Shown piece after piece: positions 34,547 to 43,017 of a DNA stretch of 64,000 nt. Source of the DNA: Celeribacter indicus (lineage in GTDB: Bacteria > Pseudomonadota > Alphaproteobacteria > Rhodobacterales > Rhodobacteraceae); assembly GCF_000819565.1 (NCBI RefSeq), contig NZ_CP004393.1, forward strand, positions 475,001 to 539,000. Direction: 5' to 3'. The position numbers were made by a program, and so were the translations under genes. Below the pieces are notes generated by a model, which had not been told where the DNA came from, did no database searches, and saw only the letters and a list, made by a program, of their open reading frames with translations. How positions within the stretch are numbered: position 1 is the stretch's first letter; every line of letters begins with the position of its first letter.

Positions 34547-36676
34547 ATGAGCGTGAACGAAACGTATCTGCGCTGGCGCTACCGCTATATCCCGGATCAT
34601 GTGCTGGGCGAGGTTCTGGCAAAGAACTGGATCGACAATGCGATCCCCGTCCTCTTCCTGGCGATTGCCGTCGCGGTATTTTCCATCCTCATCCCCGGCT
34701 TTTTCACGGTCGGCAGCCTGTCGACGATTGCCCGCGTCCTCGGTGAATACATGTTCATCTGCATCGGCATGACGCTGGTGCTGAAGGCCGGCGGCATCGA
34801 CCTCAGCGTCGGTTCGAACTTTGCCCTGTGCAATTTCGGCGCGCTCTACCTGGTGAATGCGCTGGGGATGCCACTGGTCGTGGTCATTCCCGCCGTCCTG
34901 CTCCTCGGTGGGCTGGTCGGTGCGCTGAACGGGGTGCTGATCGGCTACATGCGGCTGCGCGCCTTCCTGACCACGCTCGTGACGCTGATCCTCGTGCGCG
35001 CCATCGTGGAACTGTTGTCGCTGAATTACGGGGTCGAGGCGTCCTATCCCGCCTCAGAGGTGCCGGCATGGGATTATCTGGGCCTTGCAACGATCCTCGG
35101 CCTTCCGGTCTCCCTCTTCGTCGCCGGCATCGTCGCGATCGCGATCCATGTCCTGATGACCCGGATGCGTTTCGGCTGGCATCTCAGCGCGGTCGGGGGG
35201 TCGCGCCGGTCGGCCTATAACGTCGGCCTGCCGGTCAAGCGGATCGTGGCGCAGACCTATGTCATGTCGGGCGTGCTGACTGCGGCGGGGGCATTGTTCT
35301 ATGCCTCGCGGCTGGGCAGCATCGGCGGCTCGGTCGGTGTCGGGCTCGAGATCGTGATCCTGACCGCAGCGGTGCTGGGCGGCAACAGCCTCGGCGGCGG
35401 GCGCGGCTCGGTCGCCAAGGCCATCATCGGCACAGTGATCGTGGTGCTGGTGACGAACGCGCTGGTGCGGCTCGGCCTGCGCACGGGGGCGAACGACCTT
35501 GTCCTGGGTCTGATCCTGCTCGCGGCCGTGGCGATCGACGTCAAATGGGTGAAGAACCGGCTGAAGATCCTCAACCGTGCCTATGTCTCCCCGACCTATT
35601 TCGCCCTTCCGCCCTGTCCCGAAACGGTCGAGGGATCGTCCTCGATCTACGAGGTCAACGACAAGCTGGCGGTGGCCGAGCCCATCGGGCTGGGTGAACT
35701 CGACGGACCCGAGGACATCATCCTGGACGAGGACGACAACCTCTACTGCGGCAGCCGCCACGGCGACGTGATCCGGTTCTTCGCCCCCGACTATAAGCGG
35801 CACGAGGTCTATGTGCACATCGGCGGCCATCCGCTTGGCATGGCGTTCAATCGCGACCGCGAGTTGGTCGTCTGTGTCGGCGGCATGGGGCTCTACAAGG
35901 TCACGAAGGACCGCAAACCGGTGAAACTGTCGGACGAGACCAACCGCTCGCTGTTCTCGATCATCGACGATTCGCGCATGCGCCTCGCCGACGATCTCGA
36001 TATCGCGTCGGACGGTCGGATTTTCTTTTCCGAAGCCACCATCCGATACGAGATCCACGACTGGATCCTCGATGCGCTCGAGGCGCGCGGCAACGGCCGG
36101 ATCATCTGTTACGATCCGCGCGACGGCTCGTCCCGCACGGTCCTGCCGAACCTCCAGTTCCCCAACGGCATCACCATGGTCGGGGATGACCAGTCCTTCC
36201 TCTTTGCCGAGACCTGGGGCTGCCGGATCAACCGCTACTGGTATGACGGCCCGCGCAAGGGTCAGCGCGAGGTCGTGATCCCCGACCTGCCGGGCTATCC
36301 CGACAATATCAATCGCGCCTCGGACGGCACATTCTGGTGCGCCGTGATCGGCATGCGTTCCCCGACCTTCGACCTGGCGCAGCGGATGCCGCAGTTCCGT
36401 CGGCGCATGGTCTATCGCGTCGCAGCGGACGAGTGGATGTATCCCAACATGAATGCCGGCTGCGTCTTCAAGTTCAGCCTCGAGGGCGAGATCCTCGACG
36501 TGCTCTGGGACCGCGACGGGGTCAAGCATCCTTCGATCACCTCGATGCGCGAGCACAAGGGCAAGCTCTATCTCGGCGGGCTCTTCAACGACAGGATCGG
36601 CGTCTACGACCTGCCGGACGCGGATCCGCACTGGACGGGCATCGGACATTACTGGGGAGCGAAGAACGATGAGTAA
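34547..36676 (+). CDS. Fusion of ABC permease and SMP-30/strictosidine-synthase-like domain
   Basis: The product is 709 aa, twice a normal permease. Residues 1 to about 335 form a complete RbsC-type permease: GMTLVLKAGGIDLSVGSNFA, GALNGVLIGYMRLRAFLTTL, AVGGSRRSAYNVGLPVKRIV, GGNSLGGGRGSVAKAI. From about 370 a six-bladed beta-propeller of the SMP-30/gluconolactonase type follows: DGPEDIILDEDDNLYCGSRH, LQFPNGITMVGDD, AETWGCRINRYWYDGPR, LPGYPDNINRASDGTFWCAV. The permease C-terminus is cytosolic, so the propeller would face the cytoplasm next to the channel exit. A lactone could then be hydrolysed as it enters. The sequence is continuous with no stop or frameshift. It overlaps the next gene by 8 nt. 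Confidence 0.9.
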   Translation: MSVNETYLRWRYRYIPDHVLGEVLAKNWIDNAIPVLFLAIAVAVFSILIPGFFTVGSLSTIARVLGEYMFICIGMTLVLKAGGIDLSVGSNFALCNFGALYLVNALGMPLVVVIPAVLLLGGLVGALNGVLIGYMRLRAFLTTLVTLILVRAIVELLSLNYGVEASYPASEVPAWDYLGLATILGLPVSLFVAGIVAIAIHVLMTRMRFGWHLSAVGGSRRSAYNVGLPVKRIVAQTYVMSGVLTAAGALFYASRLGSIGGSVGVGLEIVILTAAVLGGNSLGGGRGSVAKAIIGTVIVVLVTNALVRLGLRTGANDLVLGLILLAAVAIDVKWVKNRLKILNRAYVSPTYFALPPCPETVEGSSSIYEVNDKLAVAEPIGLGELDGPEDIILDEDDNLYCGSRHGDVIRFFAPDYKRHEVYVHIGGHPLGMAFNRDRELVVCVGGMGLYKVTKDRKPVKLSDETNRSLFSIIDDSRMRLADDLDIASDGRIFFSEATIRYEIHDWILDALEARGNGRIICYDPRDGSSRTVLPNLQFPNGITMVGDDQSFLFAETWGCRINRYWYDGPRKGQREVVIPDLPGYPDNINRASDGTFWCAVIGMRSPTFDLAQRMPQFRRRMVYRVAADEWMYPNMNAGCVFKFSLEGEILDVLWDRDGVKHPSITSMREHKGKLYLGGLFNDRIGVYDLPDADPHWTGIGHYWGAKNDE

Positions 36677-37748
36677 CGTCTTTTCCCGCGCCATGGACCG
36701 GTTTCGCGGCAGCGGCAGCGCCGCGACCAGCATCCCGCCGATGGACGGCGCGCTGCGTCCGAACACGCGCATCGATGACGCCGACGTGCTGGCGACGGTC
36801 ACCGCACCGGATGACATCGTGGCGACCCCCGAGGGGCTGCGGCTTTCGAGCGGGGCAGATCTGCTGAGCCTCACCCAGGACGGCACGACACAGCTCCTCC
36901 GGACCGAAACGAGCGAGATCACCTGCCTTGCCAGCGACGGCGCAGGGGCGTTGGCCCTCGGTCTCGACGAGGGGCGGCTGGTCATTCGCGGTGGCAGGCA
37001 TGACGGGCGGGTGCTCATCGAACTGGATGGGGAGCCGGTCCTCGCGCCCTCCGCGGCGATGTTCGAGGATCCCGACACGCTCCTTGTCTGTCTTGCGAGC
37101 CGGGACAACCCGATGCGGGAGTGGAAACGCGACCTGATGACGAAGCGCGCGAGCGGATCGGTCTGGCGTGTCGATCTCGCCTCCGGGGCCGCGACCTGCC
37201 TCGCGCGCGACCTGGCCTTCCCCTACGGGATCGCGCGGACCGGAGAGGATGGCGTCCTCATCTCGGAAAGCTGGCGGCATCGGGTGCTGCGGCTCGCGCC
37301 GGACGGGCGCCGCACGGCAGTGCTCGACGAGCTGCCCGGCTACCCGGCGCGTCTGGTGCCCGAAGCGGATGGGCCGGGCTTCTGGCTGACGCTTTTCGCG
37401 CCGCGCACGCAGTTGATCGAATTCGTCCTGCGTGAGGAGGAATACCGGCAGCGGATGATGGACACAATCGCGCCGAACTACTGGATCGCGCCGTCGCTGC
37501 ATCCGCCAAGCTCCTATCTCGAACCGCTACAGGGCGGGAGCCTGAAACAGCTCGGCGAACTCAAGCCCTGGGCGCCCTCGCGCTCGCTCGGCATCGTGCT
37601 GCGGCTCGACCCGGCGGGGCACGCCACGGAAAGCCTGCATTCGCGGGCGAACGGGCTGCGTCACGGCGTCACCGGCTGTCTGCCATCGCAGGACGGCCTG
37701 ATCATCTGCTCCAAGGGCGGCAATCTCGTCGTCCGCGCGAAGATATAG
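36669..37748 (+). CDS. SMP-30/strictosidine-synthase-like beta-propeller protein
   Basis: The product is 359 aa from ATG 36669, which overlaps the preceding stop. It is a soluble propeller related to the C-terminal half of the upstream fusion: SGSVWRVDLASGAATCLARD, LAFPYGIARTGEDGVLISES, RHRVLRLAPDGRR, DELPGYPARLVPEADGPGFW. There is no signal peptide, so it is cytosolic. Lactone hydrolysis is the typical family activity, but the metal ligands cannot be confirmed by eye. With the fused domain it gives two lactonase-like units in one operon. Confidence 0.78.
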   Translation: MSNVFSRAMDRFRGSGSAATSIPPMDGALRPNTRIDDADVLATVTAPDDIVATPEGLRLSSGADLLSLTQDGTTQLLRTETSEITCLASDGAGALALGLDEGRLVIRGGRHDGRVLIELDGEPVLAPSAAMFEDPDTLLVCLASRDNPMREWKRDLMTKRASGSVWRVDLASGAATCLARDLAFPYGIARTGEDGVLISESWRHRVLRLAPDGRRTAVLDELPGYPARLVPEADGPGFWLTLFAPRTQLIEFVLREEEYRQRMMDTIAPNYWIAPSLHPPSSYLEPLQGGSLKQLGELKPWAPSRSLGIVLRLDPAGHATESLHSRANGLRHGVTGCLPSQDGLIICSKGGNLVVRAKI

Positions 37749-37757
37749 GTGAAGATC

Positions 37758-39260
37758 ATGGAGACATCGCCCCTTATCGAAATGCGGTCCGTCACCAAGG
37801 AATATCGCGGTGTTCCCGCGATACGGAGCGTGGATTTCCGGCTTCTGCCCGGCGAGATCCACGCGCTGCTGGGAGAGAACGGCGCGGGAAAATCCACCCT
37901 GACGAAGATCATGGCCGGCGTCACCCAACTGAGCGCGGGCGAGATGCTGCTCGACGGAACGCCCGTCTCCTTCGCGACGCCCGGCGAGGCCCTGGCCAAT
38001 GGCGTCGCCATGGTGTTCCAGGAAACCAGCCTCGTGCCCAGCATGACCGTCGCTCAGAACCTGTTTCTGGGTGAGGAAAAGCTCTTCAACCGCCTGCGCG
38101 GCATCTACATCGCTGCGCAGCAGTTCATGCAGTCGCTGAATTTCCAGGTCGATCCCTGGGCCGATGTGGCGACGCTGGGCGCGGCCAAGAAACAGATGGT
38201 CGAGATCGCCCGCGCCGTCCGGCAAAAGGCCCGCGTCATCATTTTCGACGAGCCCACTGCGACGCTGACGCCGGAGGAGAAACGGCATTTCTTCGCGCTG
38301 GTGAACGATCTGAAGGCGCGCGGGGTCGCGGTGATCTTCATCACCCACGCGCTCGAGGAGGCGCTGACCATCGCGGACCGGATCTCCATCCTGCGCGACG
38401 GCGAACTGATCGCCAGCGACGACGCGAACAGGTTCGACCGCGACACGGTCGTTCAGGCGATGGTGGGCCGCACGCTCTCCGACGAACTCTATCACAACCA
38501 TGGCGAGGACAGGATCCGCAAGCCGGGCCGCAAGGTGCTTTCGGTGCAGAACCTTTCGATGTCCAAGATCGTGAAGAACAATTCGTTCTCGGTCTATGCC
38601 GGACAGATCACCGGCGTGTTCGGCCTCATCGGCTCGGGACGCAGCGAAGCCGCAAAGGTCGTCTGCGGCATCTACAAGCGGGATTTCTTCCACGGCGGCG
38701 AGGTCTGGCTCGAGGACCGGCGGGTGCGCTACCGCACGCCGCGGCCGGCGGTGAAGGACGGGATCGTCTATGTCACCGAGGATCGCAAGATCGAGGGTTT
38801 CTACGAAAGCATGTCGATCGCAGAGAACATTCACCGCGCCGCGCAGGCGGCGAATGTCAGCGCCGGCCTCTTCGTGAACATGGCGGAGATGCGGTCGATG
38901 GCAGAGGCATGGAGCAAGAAGCTCAACATCCGCGCCATCGACCCGGATGCGCGCGTCATCGAACTGTCGGGCGGCAACCAGCAGAAGGTCGTGATCGCGC
39001 GGGCGCTCGTGCAGAAGCCGAAGGTGATCTTCTTCGACGAGCCCACGCGCGGGGTGGACGTCGGTGCGATCTCCGAGATCCATCAGCTGATCAAGGACCT
39101 GGCCGAGCAGGGGATCGCGATCGTGGTGATCTCTTCTTACCTGCCCGAGATCATGAACCTGTCGGACCGCATCCTCGTCTCACGCGGTGGACGGATCGTC
39201 GAGGAATTCACACCCGAAGAAGCAACGGAGGAGCGCATCATGTATGCGGCGGTGCATTGA
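37758..39260 (+). CDS. Sugar-type ABC transporter ATP-binding protein (two NBDs)
   Basis: This protein of about 500 aa has two nucleotide-binding domains, as in RbsA/XylG. The first domain has Walker A GENGAGKSTLTKIMAG, a degenerate signature TLGAAKKQMVEIARAV, and Walker B RVIIFDEPTATL. The second has a degenerate Walker A FGLIGSGRSEAAKV, but a good signature ELSGGNQQKVVIARAL and Walker B VIFFDEPTRGVDVG. ATG 37758 is preferred (AGGTGA at good spacing); an in-frame GTG lies at 37749. It overlaps the following gene by one base at TGATG. It completes a four-component importer with genes 32412-34547. Confidence 0.94.
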   Translation: METSPLIEMRSVTKEYRGVPAIRSVDFRLLPGEIHALLGENGAGKSTLTKIMAGVTQLSAGEMLLDGTPVSFATPGEALANGVAMVFQETSLVPSMTVAQNLFLGEEKLFNRLRGIYIAAQQFMQSLNFQVDPWADVATLGAAKKQMVEIARAVRQKARVIIFDEPTATLTPEEKRHFFALVNDLKARGVAVIFITHALEEALTIADRISILRDGELIASDDANRFDRDTVVQAMVGRTLSDELYHNHGEDRIRKPGRKVLSVQNLSMSKIVKNNSFSVYAGQITGVFGLIGSGRSEAAKVVCGIYKRDFFHGGEVWLEDRRVRYRTPRPAVKDGIVYVTEDRKIEGFYESMSIAENIHRAAQAANVSAGLFVNMAEMRSMAEAWSKKLNIRAIDPDARVIELSGGNQQKVVIARALVQKPKVIFFDEPTRGVDVGAISEIHQLIKDLAEQGIAIVVISSYLPEIMNLSDRILVSRGGRIVEEFTPEEATEERIMYAAVH

Positions 39261-40240
39261 TGGCGGACGGTATCGGAAAACATCCGCCCGCGGGGGGGCG
39301 CATCTGTGTCCTCGGGGCGGGATTCATGGGCTGCGTGATCGCGACGCTCTACGCGCACCACGGCTATGAGGTGGTGCTGTGCGACAGTGAGCCCTCCATG
39401 CTCGACAGCTATCGCGACCGCGCGCGCCCGATTGCCGCGACGCTGGCCGGCGACCCAGCCGCCGCGGAGGCGATCGTGGCGCGCGTGCGGGGCGAGGCCG
39501 CGCTGCCGGAGGCGGTGGCCGGGGTCTTTCTGGTGCACGAGGCGGTGCAGGAGGTGCTGGAGACGAAACAGGCGGTCTTTGCCGAGCTCGACCGGCTCTG
39601 CCCGCCGGAGGTGGTGCTGGCGACGAATACCTCGTCCTTCCTGATCTCCGATATTTCGGCGCGGGTCACGCACAGGGAGCGGGTGCTGGGCATCCATTAC
39701 ATCACGCCCGCCCATATCATCCCGGTGATCGAACTCATCCACGGCGAGGCCACGCCGCCGGAGTTGGTCGAATGGGGCCGCGCCTTCGTGCGCAGCATCG
39801 ACCATGTCGGCGTGGCCTGTCCCGAACGCCCCGGCTTCCTGATCAACAAGATCCAGTTCGCCATGCTGACCGAGGTCTACCGGCTGATGGACGAGGGGCT
39901 TGCGACGCGCGACGACATCGACGCCGCGGTGCGTTTGAGCATCGGCCCGCGGCTGGCGCTCTGGGGGCCGCTTCTGACCGAGGATCTGATCGTGTCGAAG
40001 AAGACCGCGCTGGCGGTCACGGACTCGCTCTGGCGGCAGACGGGGGACGAAAGCTACGCGGGGCGGAAGGTGCTTCGCGATCTGGTGGACGAGGGGCATC
40101 TCGGCGCCGTCACGGGGCAGGGCTGGTACACCTTCGACGCTCCGGCGGGGCAGGTGGTCGAGGAGCGGGACCGGCAGTTGCGGACACTGCTCGACTGGCT
40201 GCGGGACGCGGATCCCGTGGGACATCTGAATGTCCGCTAG
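39260..40240 (+). CDS. 3-hydroxyacyl-CoA dehydrogenase family protein (NAD-binding)
   Basis: The product is 326 aa. The N-terminal Rossmann fold starts ICVLGAGFMGCVIATLYAHH. The HCDH signature region is ATNTSSFLISDISARV with the catalytic His in VLGIHYITPAHIIPVIELIH, and the C-terminal helical domain has RPGFLINKIQFAMLTEVYRL. In catabolic operons such proteins often oxidise 3-hydroxy acids or sugar acids (L-gulonate- or carnitine-dehydrogenase-like) rather than CoA esters. The start overlaps the ABC ATPase stop. Substrate unknown. Confidence 0.86.
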   Translation: MADGIGKHPPAGGRICVLGAGFMGCVIATLYAHHGYEVVLCDSEPSMLDSYRDRARPIAATLAGDPAAAEAIVARVRGEAALPEAVAGVFLVHEAVQEVLETKQAVFAELDRLCPPEVVLATNTSSFLISDISARVTHRERVLGIHYITPAHIIPVIELIHGEATPPELVEWGRAFVRSIDHVGVACPERPGFLINKIQFAMLTEVYRLMDEGLATRDDIDAAVRLSIGPRLALWGPLLTEDLIVSKKTALAVTDSLWRQTGDESYAGRKVLRDLVDEGHLGAVTGQGWYTFDAPAGQVVEERDRQLRTLLDWLRDADPVGHLNVR

Positions 40241-40333
40241 GCATTGGCAGAAACGAATGAGGAAAATGATGGTGCAGAGGATGACCGAAAAGCTGGGAAT
40301 GGCCGCCGGGTGCGGCAGGCAGGGGAGGGCGAC

Positions 40334-41407
40334 ATGCGCGGCGTGACCTTTCCCGGAGACCGCAGGGTCGAGATCATGAATTTCGACGATCCGACGCCCG
40401 GCCCCGGCGAGGTGGTCATCGAGGTGAAAGCCTCGGGCCTCTGCGGCAGCGACCTGCATGCCTATCGGGCGCCCACGGATGACGCGGCCTTTCGCGAACT
40501 GGCGAAGGGCAAGCCCTATGAGACGATGCGCGACAACGGTCCCAAGATCGCCGGCCACGAACCCTGCGGCGTGGTCGTCGCGGTGGGGCCGGGGGTAAGC
40601 GAACGGGTGGCGCGCCTCGGCCAGAGGGTCATGATCCACCACTATTCCGGCTGCCATGTCTGCGACCAGTGCCGCACCGGCTGGCCGCAGATGTGCGAGG
40701 AGATGGTGCCCGATATCTACGGCTGGACCGCCCATGGCGCGCACGCGAAATACATGAAATGCGCGGCCCATACGCTCGTCACCCTGCCCGAGGGGCTGTC
40801 CTTCGAGGCGGGGGCGGCCATCGCCTGCGGCTCGGGCACCTCCTATGCGGCGCTGCGCAAGGTGCAGCCCAATGCCAGCCATACGGTCGCGATCTTCGGT
40901 CAGGGGCCGGTCGGGCTGTCGGGCACCCAGTTCGCCGCCGCCATGGGCGCGCGGGTCATCGCGCTCGACGTGAACAAGGAGCGGCTCGAGACGGCGCGAC
41001 GTTTCGGCGCCGCCGAGACGATCAACCCCGCGGAGGTGGACGCGCCGGAGGCGATCCGCGAACTGACCCACGGCCGGGGCGCGCATTTCTCGATTGAGAC
41101 CTCGGGCGCGCAGCAGGCGATCGCCGATGCGATCAAGAGCCTGCGCCTCTGGGGCACGGCGGTCTTCGTCGGACTCGGCCGGCCGCCCGTGGTCGATTTC
41201 GCCTCCGACGTGATCTTTCGCCAGATCTCGTTGCAGGGGTCGTTCACCTTCTCGACCAACATCATGGAGGAATGCGCGGTGTTTTCGGTCGATCGCGGTG
41301 TGGAGGTCGAGGCGGTGTTTTCGGATCGCTGGAGCCTCGAACAAGCTGCGCAGGCCTATGACCTGCTTGACAAGCAGTCGTCCGGAAAGGGCGTGATCAT
41401 CTTCTAG
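40334..41407 (+). CDS. Zinc-binding alcohol/polyol dehydrogenase (MDR family)
   Basis: The product is 357 aa from ATG 40334 after AGGGGAGGGCG. Catalytic zinc motifs are ASGLCGSDLHAYRAP and AGHEPCGVVVAVG. The structural zinc lobe is SGCHVCDQCRTGWPQMCEE. The cofactor domain has TVAIFGQGPVGLSGTQFAAA. It belongs with sorbitol, threonine and related NAD-dependent dehydrogenases. The position between a hydroxyacid-type dehydrogenase and a TRAP transporter suggests a step in the same sugar or polyol pathway. Confidence 0.88.
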   Translation: MRGVTFPGDRRVEIMNFDDPTPGPGEVVIEVKASGLCGSDLHAYRAPTDDAAFRELAKGKPYETMRDNGPKIAGHEPCGVVVAVGPGVSERVARLGQRVMIHHYSGCHVCDQCRTGWPQMCEEMVPDIYGWTAHGAHAKYMKCAAHTLVTLPEGLSFEAGAAIACGSGTSYAALRKVQPNASHTVAIFGQGPVGLSGTQFAAAMGARVIALDVNKERLETARRFGAAETINPAEVDAPEAIRELTHGRGAHFSIETSGAQQAIADAIKSLRLWGTAVFVGLGRPPVVDFASDVIFRQISLQGSFTFSTNIMEECAVFSVDRGVEVEAVFSDRWSLEQAAQAYDLLDKQSSGKGVIIF

Positions 41408-41454
41408 ACGTGCCGCTGGTGGGCACGCCGAAGCCAACTGAGGAGGAAATGGAA

Positions 41455-42429
41455 ATGAGAAGACTGGCAGGCGCTCTTTGCGCAGCTATCGCGATGGGTT
41501 CGATGGCCACGGAGGCCACGGCGCAGGATCTGAAGATCCTGTCGAGCTGGGACCAGAGTTATCCCGCCGTCAGCGACGTGCTGATCCCGTTCATGGATTA
41601 CCTGGAGGAGGAAACGACGGCCGACCTGAAGCTGACGCGCTTCGGTCCGGAGACGATCCCGCCCTTCGAGCAGCTCAACCCGGTGACGCAGGGCCTTTTC
41701 GACATGCTCTATACCAATGGCGGATATCACTACAACGATATCGCCGTCGGCATGGCCCTTGATGCGCTCAGCGGCTCCGCCGAGGAACTGCATGACTCCG
41801 GGATCTGGGATTTCGCGGATCGGCAGTATCAGGAGATGGGGCTGAAGCTGATTGCCGTCTTCTACGACAGGAACGGCTTTCACATGATCCTCAAGGAGCC
41901 GCTGGGGGACAATGCGCTGGCGGGGCGCCGGATCCGGGGCACGCCGCTCTATCACCCGGTGATCGAGGCGCTGGGCGGCTCGCCGGCCGTGCTGCCCGCG
42001 CCGGAGATCTATCCCGCGCTGGAACGCGGCGTGGTGGACGGTGCCGCCTGGCCGGCCGTCGGCGCGGTGAACTACCGCTGGTTCGAGGTCGCGGGCTATT
42101 TCGTGCGTCCGACCTTCGGCCAGGTCAGCCACATGCTGCTGATGAACCTCGATACATGGAACGGGCTCGATGAGACGACACGGGCGGAGATCGAAGCCGC
42201 CGCGCGGCATTACGAAACGGAAAGCTCCGCGATCTTCGACAGCCTCGCCGGCAAGGAGGAGGAGACGCTGGTCGCCGAGGGGATGGAAGTCACGAATTTC
42301 CAGCCCGACGTGGCCGCGAATCTCAAGAGCGCGTGGTTCGACGGCGTGCTGGACCTGTCCGCGACCATCAACCCCGAGGCCATCGCGGAGATCCGCACGA
42401 CGGCCGGCGACGCGGGTATCGGCAAATAG
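41455..42429 (+). CDS. TRAP transporter substrate-binding protein (DctP family)
   Basis: The product is 324 aa with a signal peptide RRLAGALCAAIAMGSMATEA. ATG 41455 has AGGAGG at 8-nt spacing; an ATG two codons earlier (41449) is too close to the SD. The DctP fold shows FGPETIPPFEQLNPVTQGLF, then AGRRIRGTPLYHPVIEALGG with the carboxylate-binding Arg, and ALERGVVDGAAWPAVGAVNY. Such proteins bind organic acids, sugar acids or ectoines. It is followed by a stable hairpin (42440-42462). Confidence 0.92.
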   Translation: MRRLAGALCAAIAMGSMATEATAQDLKILSSWDQSYPAVSDVLIPFMDYLEEETTADLKLTRFGPETIPPFEQLNPVTQGLFDMLYTNGGYHYNDIAVGMALDALSGSAEELHDSGIWDFADRQYQEMGLKLIAVFYDRNGFHMILKEPLGDNALAGRRIRGTPLYHPVIEALGGSPAVLPAPEIYPALERGVVDGAAWPAVGAVNYRWFEVAGYFVRPTFGQVSHMLLMNLDTWNGLDETTRAEIEAAARHYETESSAIFDSLAGKEEETLVAEGMEVTNFQPDVAANLKSAWFDGVLDLSATINPEAIAEIRTTAGDAGIGK

Positions 42430-42439
42430 ACACGAAAGC

Positions 42440-42462
42440 GGCCGCTTCCGCCGGGAGCGGCC
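42440..42462 (+). other. Intercistronic hairpin after dctP
   Basis: GGCCGCTTCC and GGGAGCGGCC form a 10-bp stem with one G-U pair and a 3-nt loop, with no T run. It mirrors the hairpin after the ABC binding-protein gene and probably serves the same mRNA-stabilising purpose. Confidence 0.6.
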
Positions 42463-42492
42463 CCGTTCCACAGGCAGTTCCGGAGATATGTG

Positions 42493-43017
42493 ATGAAGGA
42501 TCTTTTGCGACATCCGCTGAGGGCGATCCTGCGCCTTCACGATGTCCTCATCAGCGTCAGTTACTGGCTCGGGTCGCTGGCGCTGCTGCTCATCGTGGCA
42601 ATCTTCGCCTACGAGGTCGTGATGCGATATTTTCTCGACGCGCCGACGAAATGGGGCAGCGATTTCGTCTCCTTCCTTCTCCTGATCTCGCTCTTCCTGG
42701 TCATCCCCCATGTGACCCGGATCCAGGGCAACGTCTCCGTCTCGATCCTGCTCGACATCCTCGGCGGACGGAGCGCGGAGATCGTGCGCCGGCTGGGCTT
42801 TGCGGTCGGGGCGGCGGTGTGCATCTGGGTCGGCTTCATCTTCTGGGGCGAAACCCAGCGGCTGATCGCGCGCGGCACGGTCACGCTCACGACGGTCCAG
42901 GTTCCAAAATGGTGGCTCTACGCCTTCGTCTTCTTCGGAATGCTGAACACGGGACTGTATTTCCTGCGACTGGCGCTCGGCGACAGGTTTCGCACCGTGA
43001 AGGGAGCGGGGGAATGA
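42493..43017 (+). CDS. TRAP transporter small permease (DctQ family)
   Basis: The product is 174 aa with four membrane segments, typical of DctQ. ATG 42493 follows GGAGATATG; an in-frame GTG is one codon upstream. Features include SYWLGSLALLLIVAIFAYEV, then the conserved MRYFLDAPTKWGSDFVSFLL and a late WWLYAFVFFGMLNTGLYFLR. Its stop overlaps the start of dctM. It forms the membrane complex with dctM and receives substrate from the dctP product. Confidence 0.92.
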   Translation: MKDLLRHPLRAILRLHDVLISVSYWLGSLALLLIVAIFAYEVVMRYFLDAPTKWGSDFVSFLLLISLFLVIPHVTRIQGNVSVSILLDILGGRSAEIVRRLGFAVGAAVCIWVGFIFWGETQRLIARGTVTLTTVQVPKWWLYAFVFFGMLNTGLYFLRLALGDRFRTVKGAGE

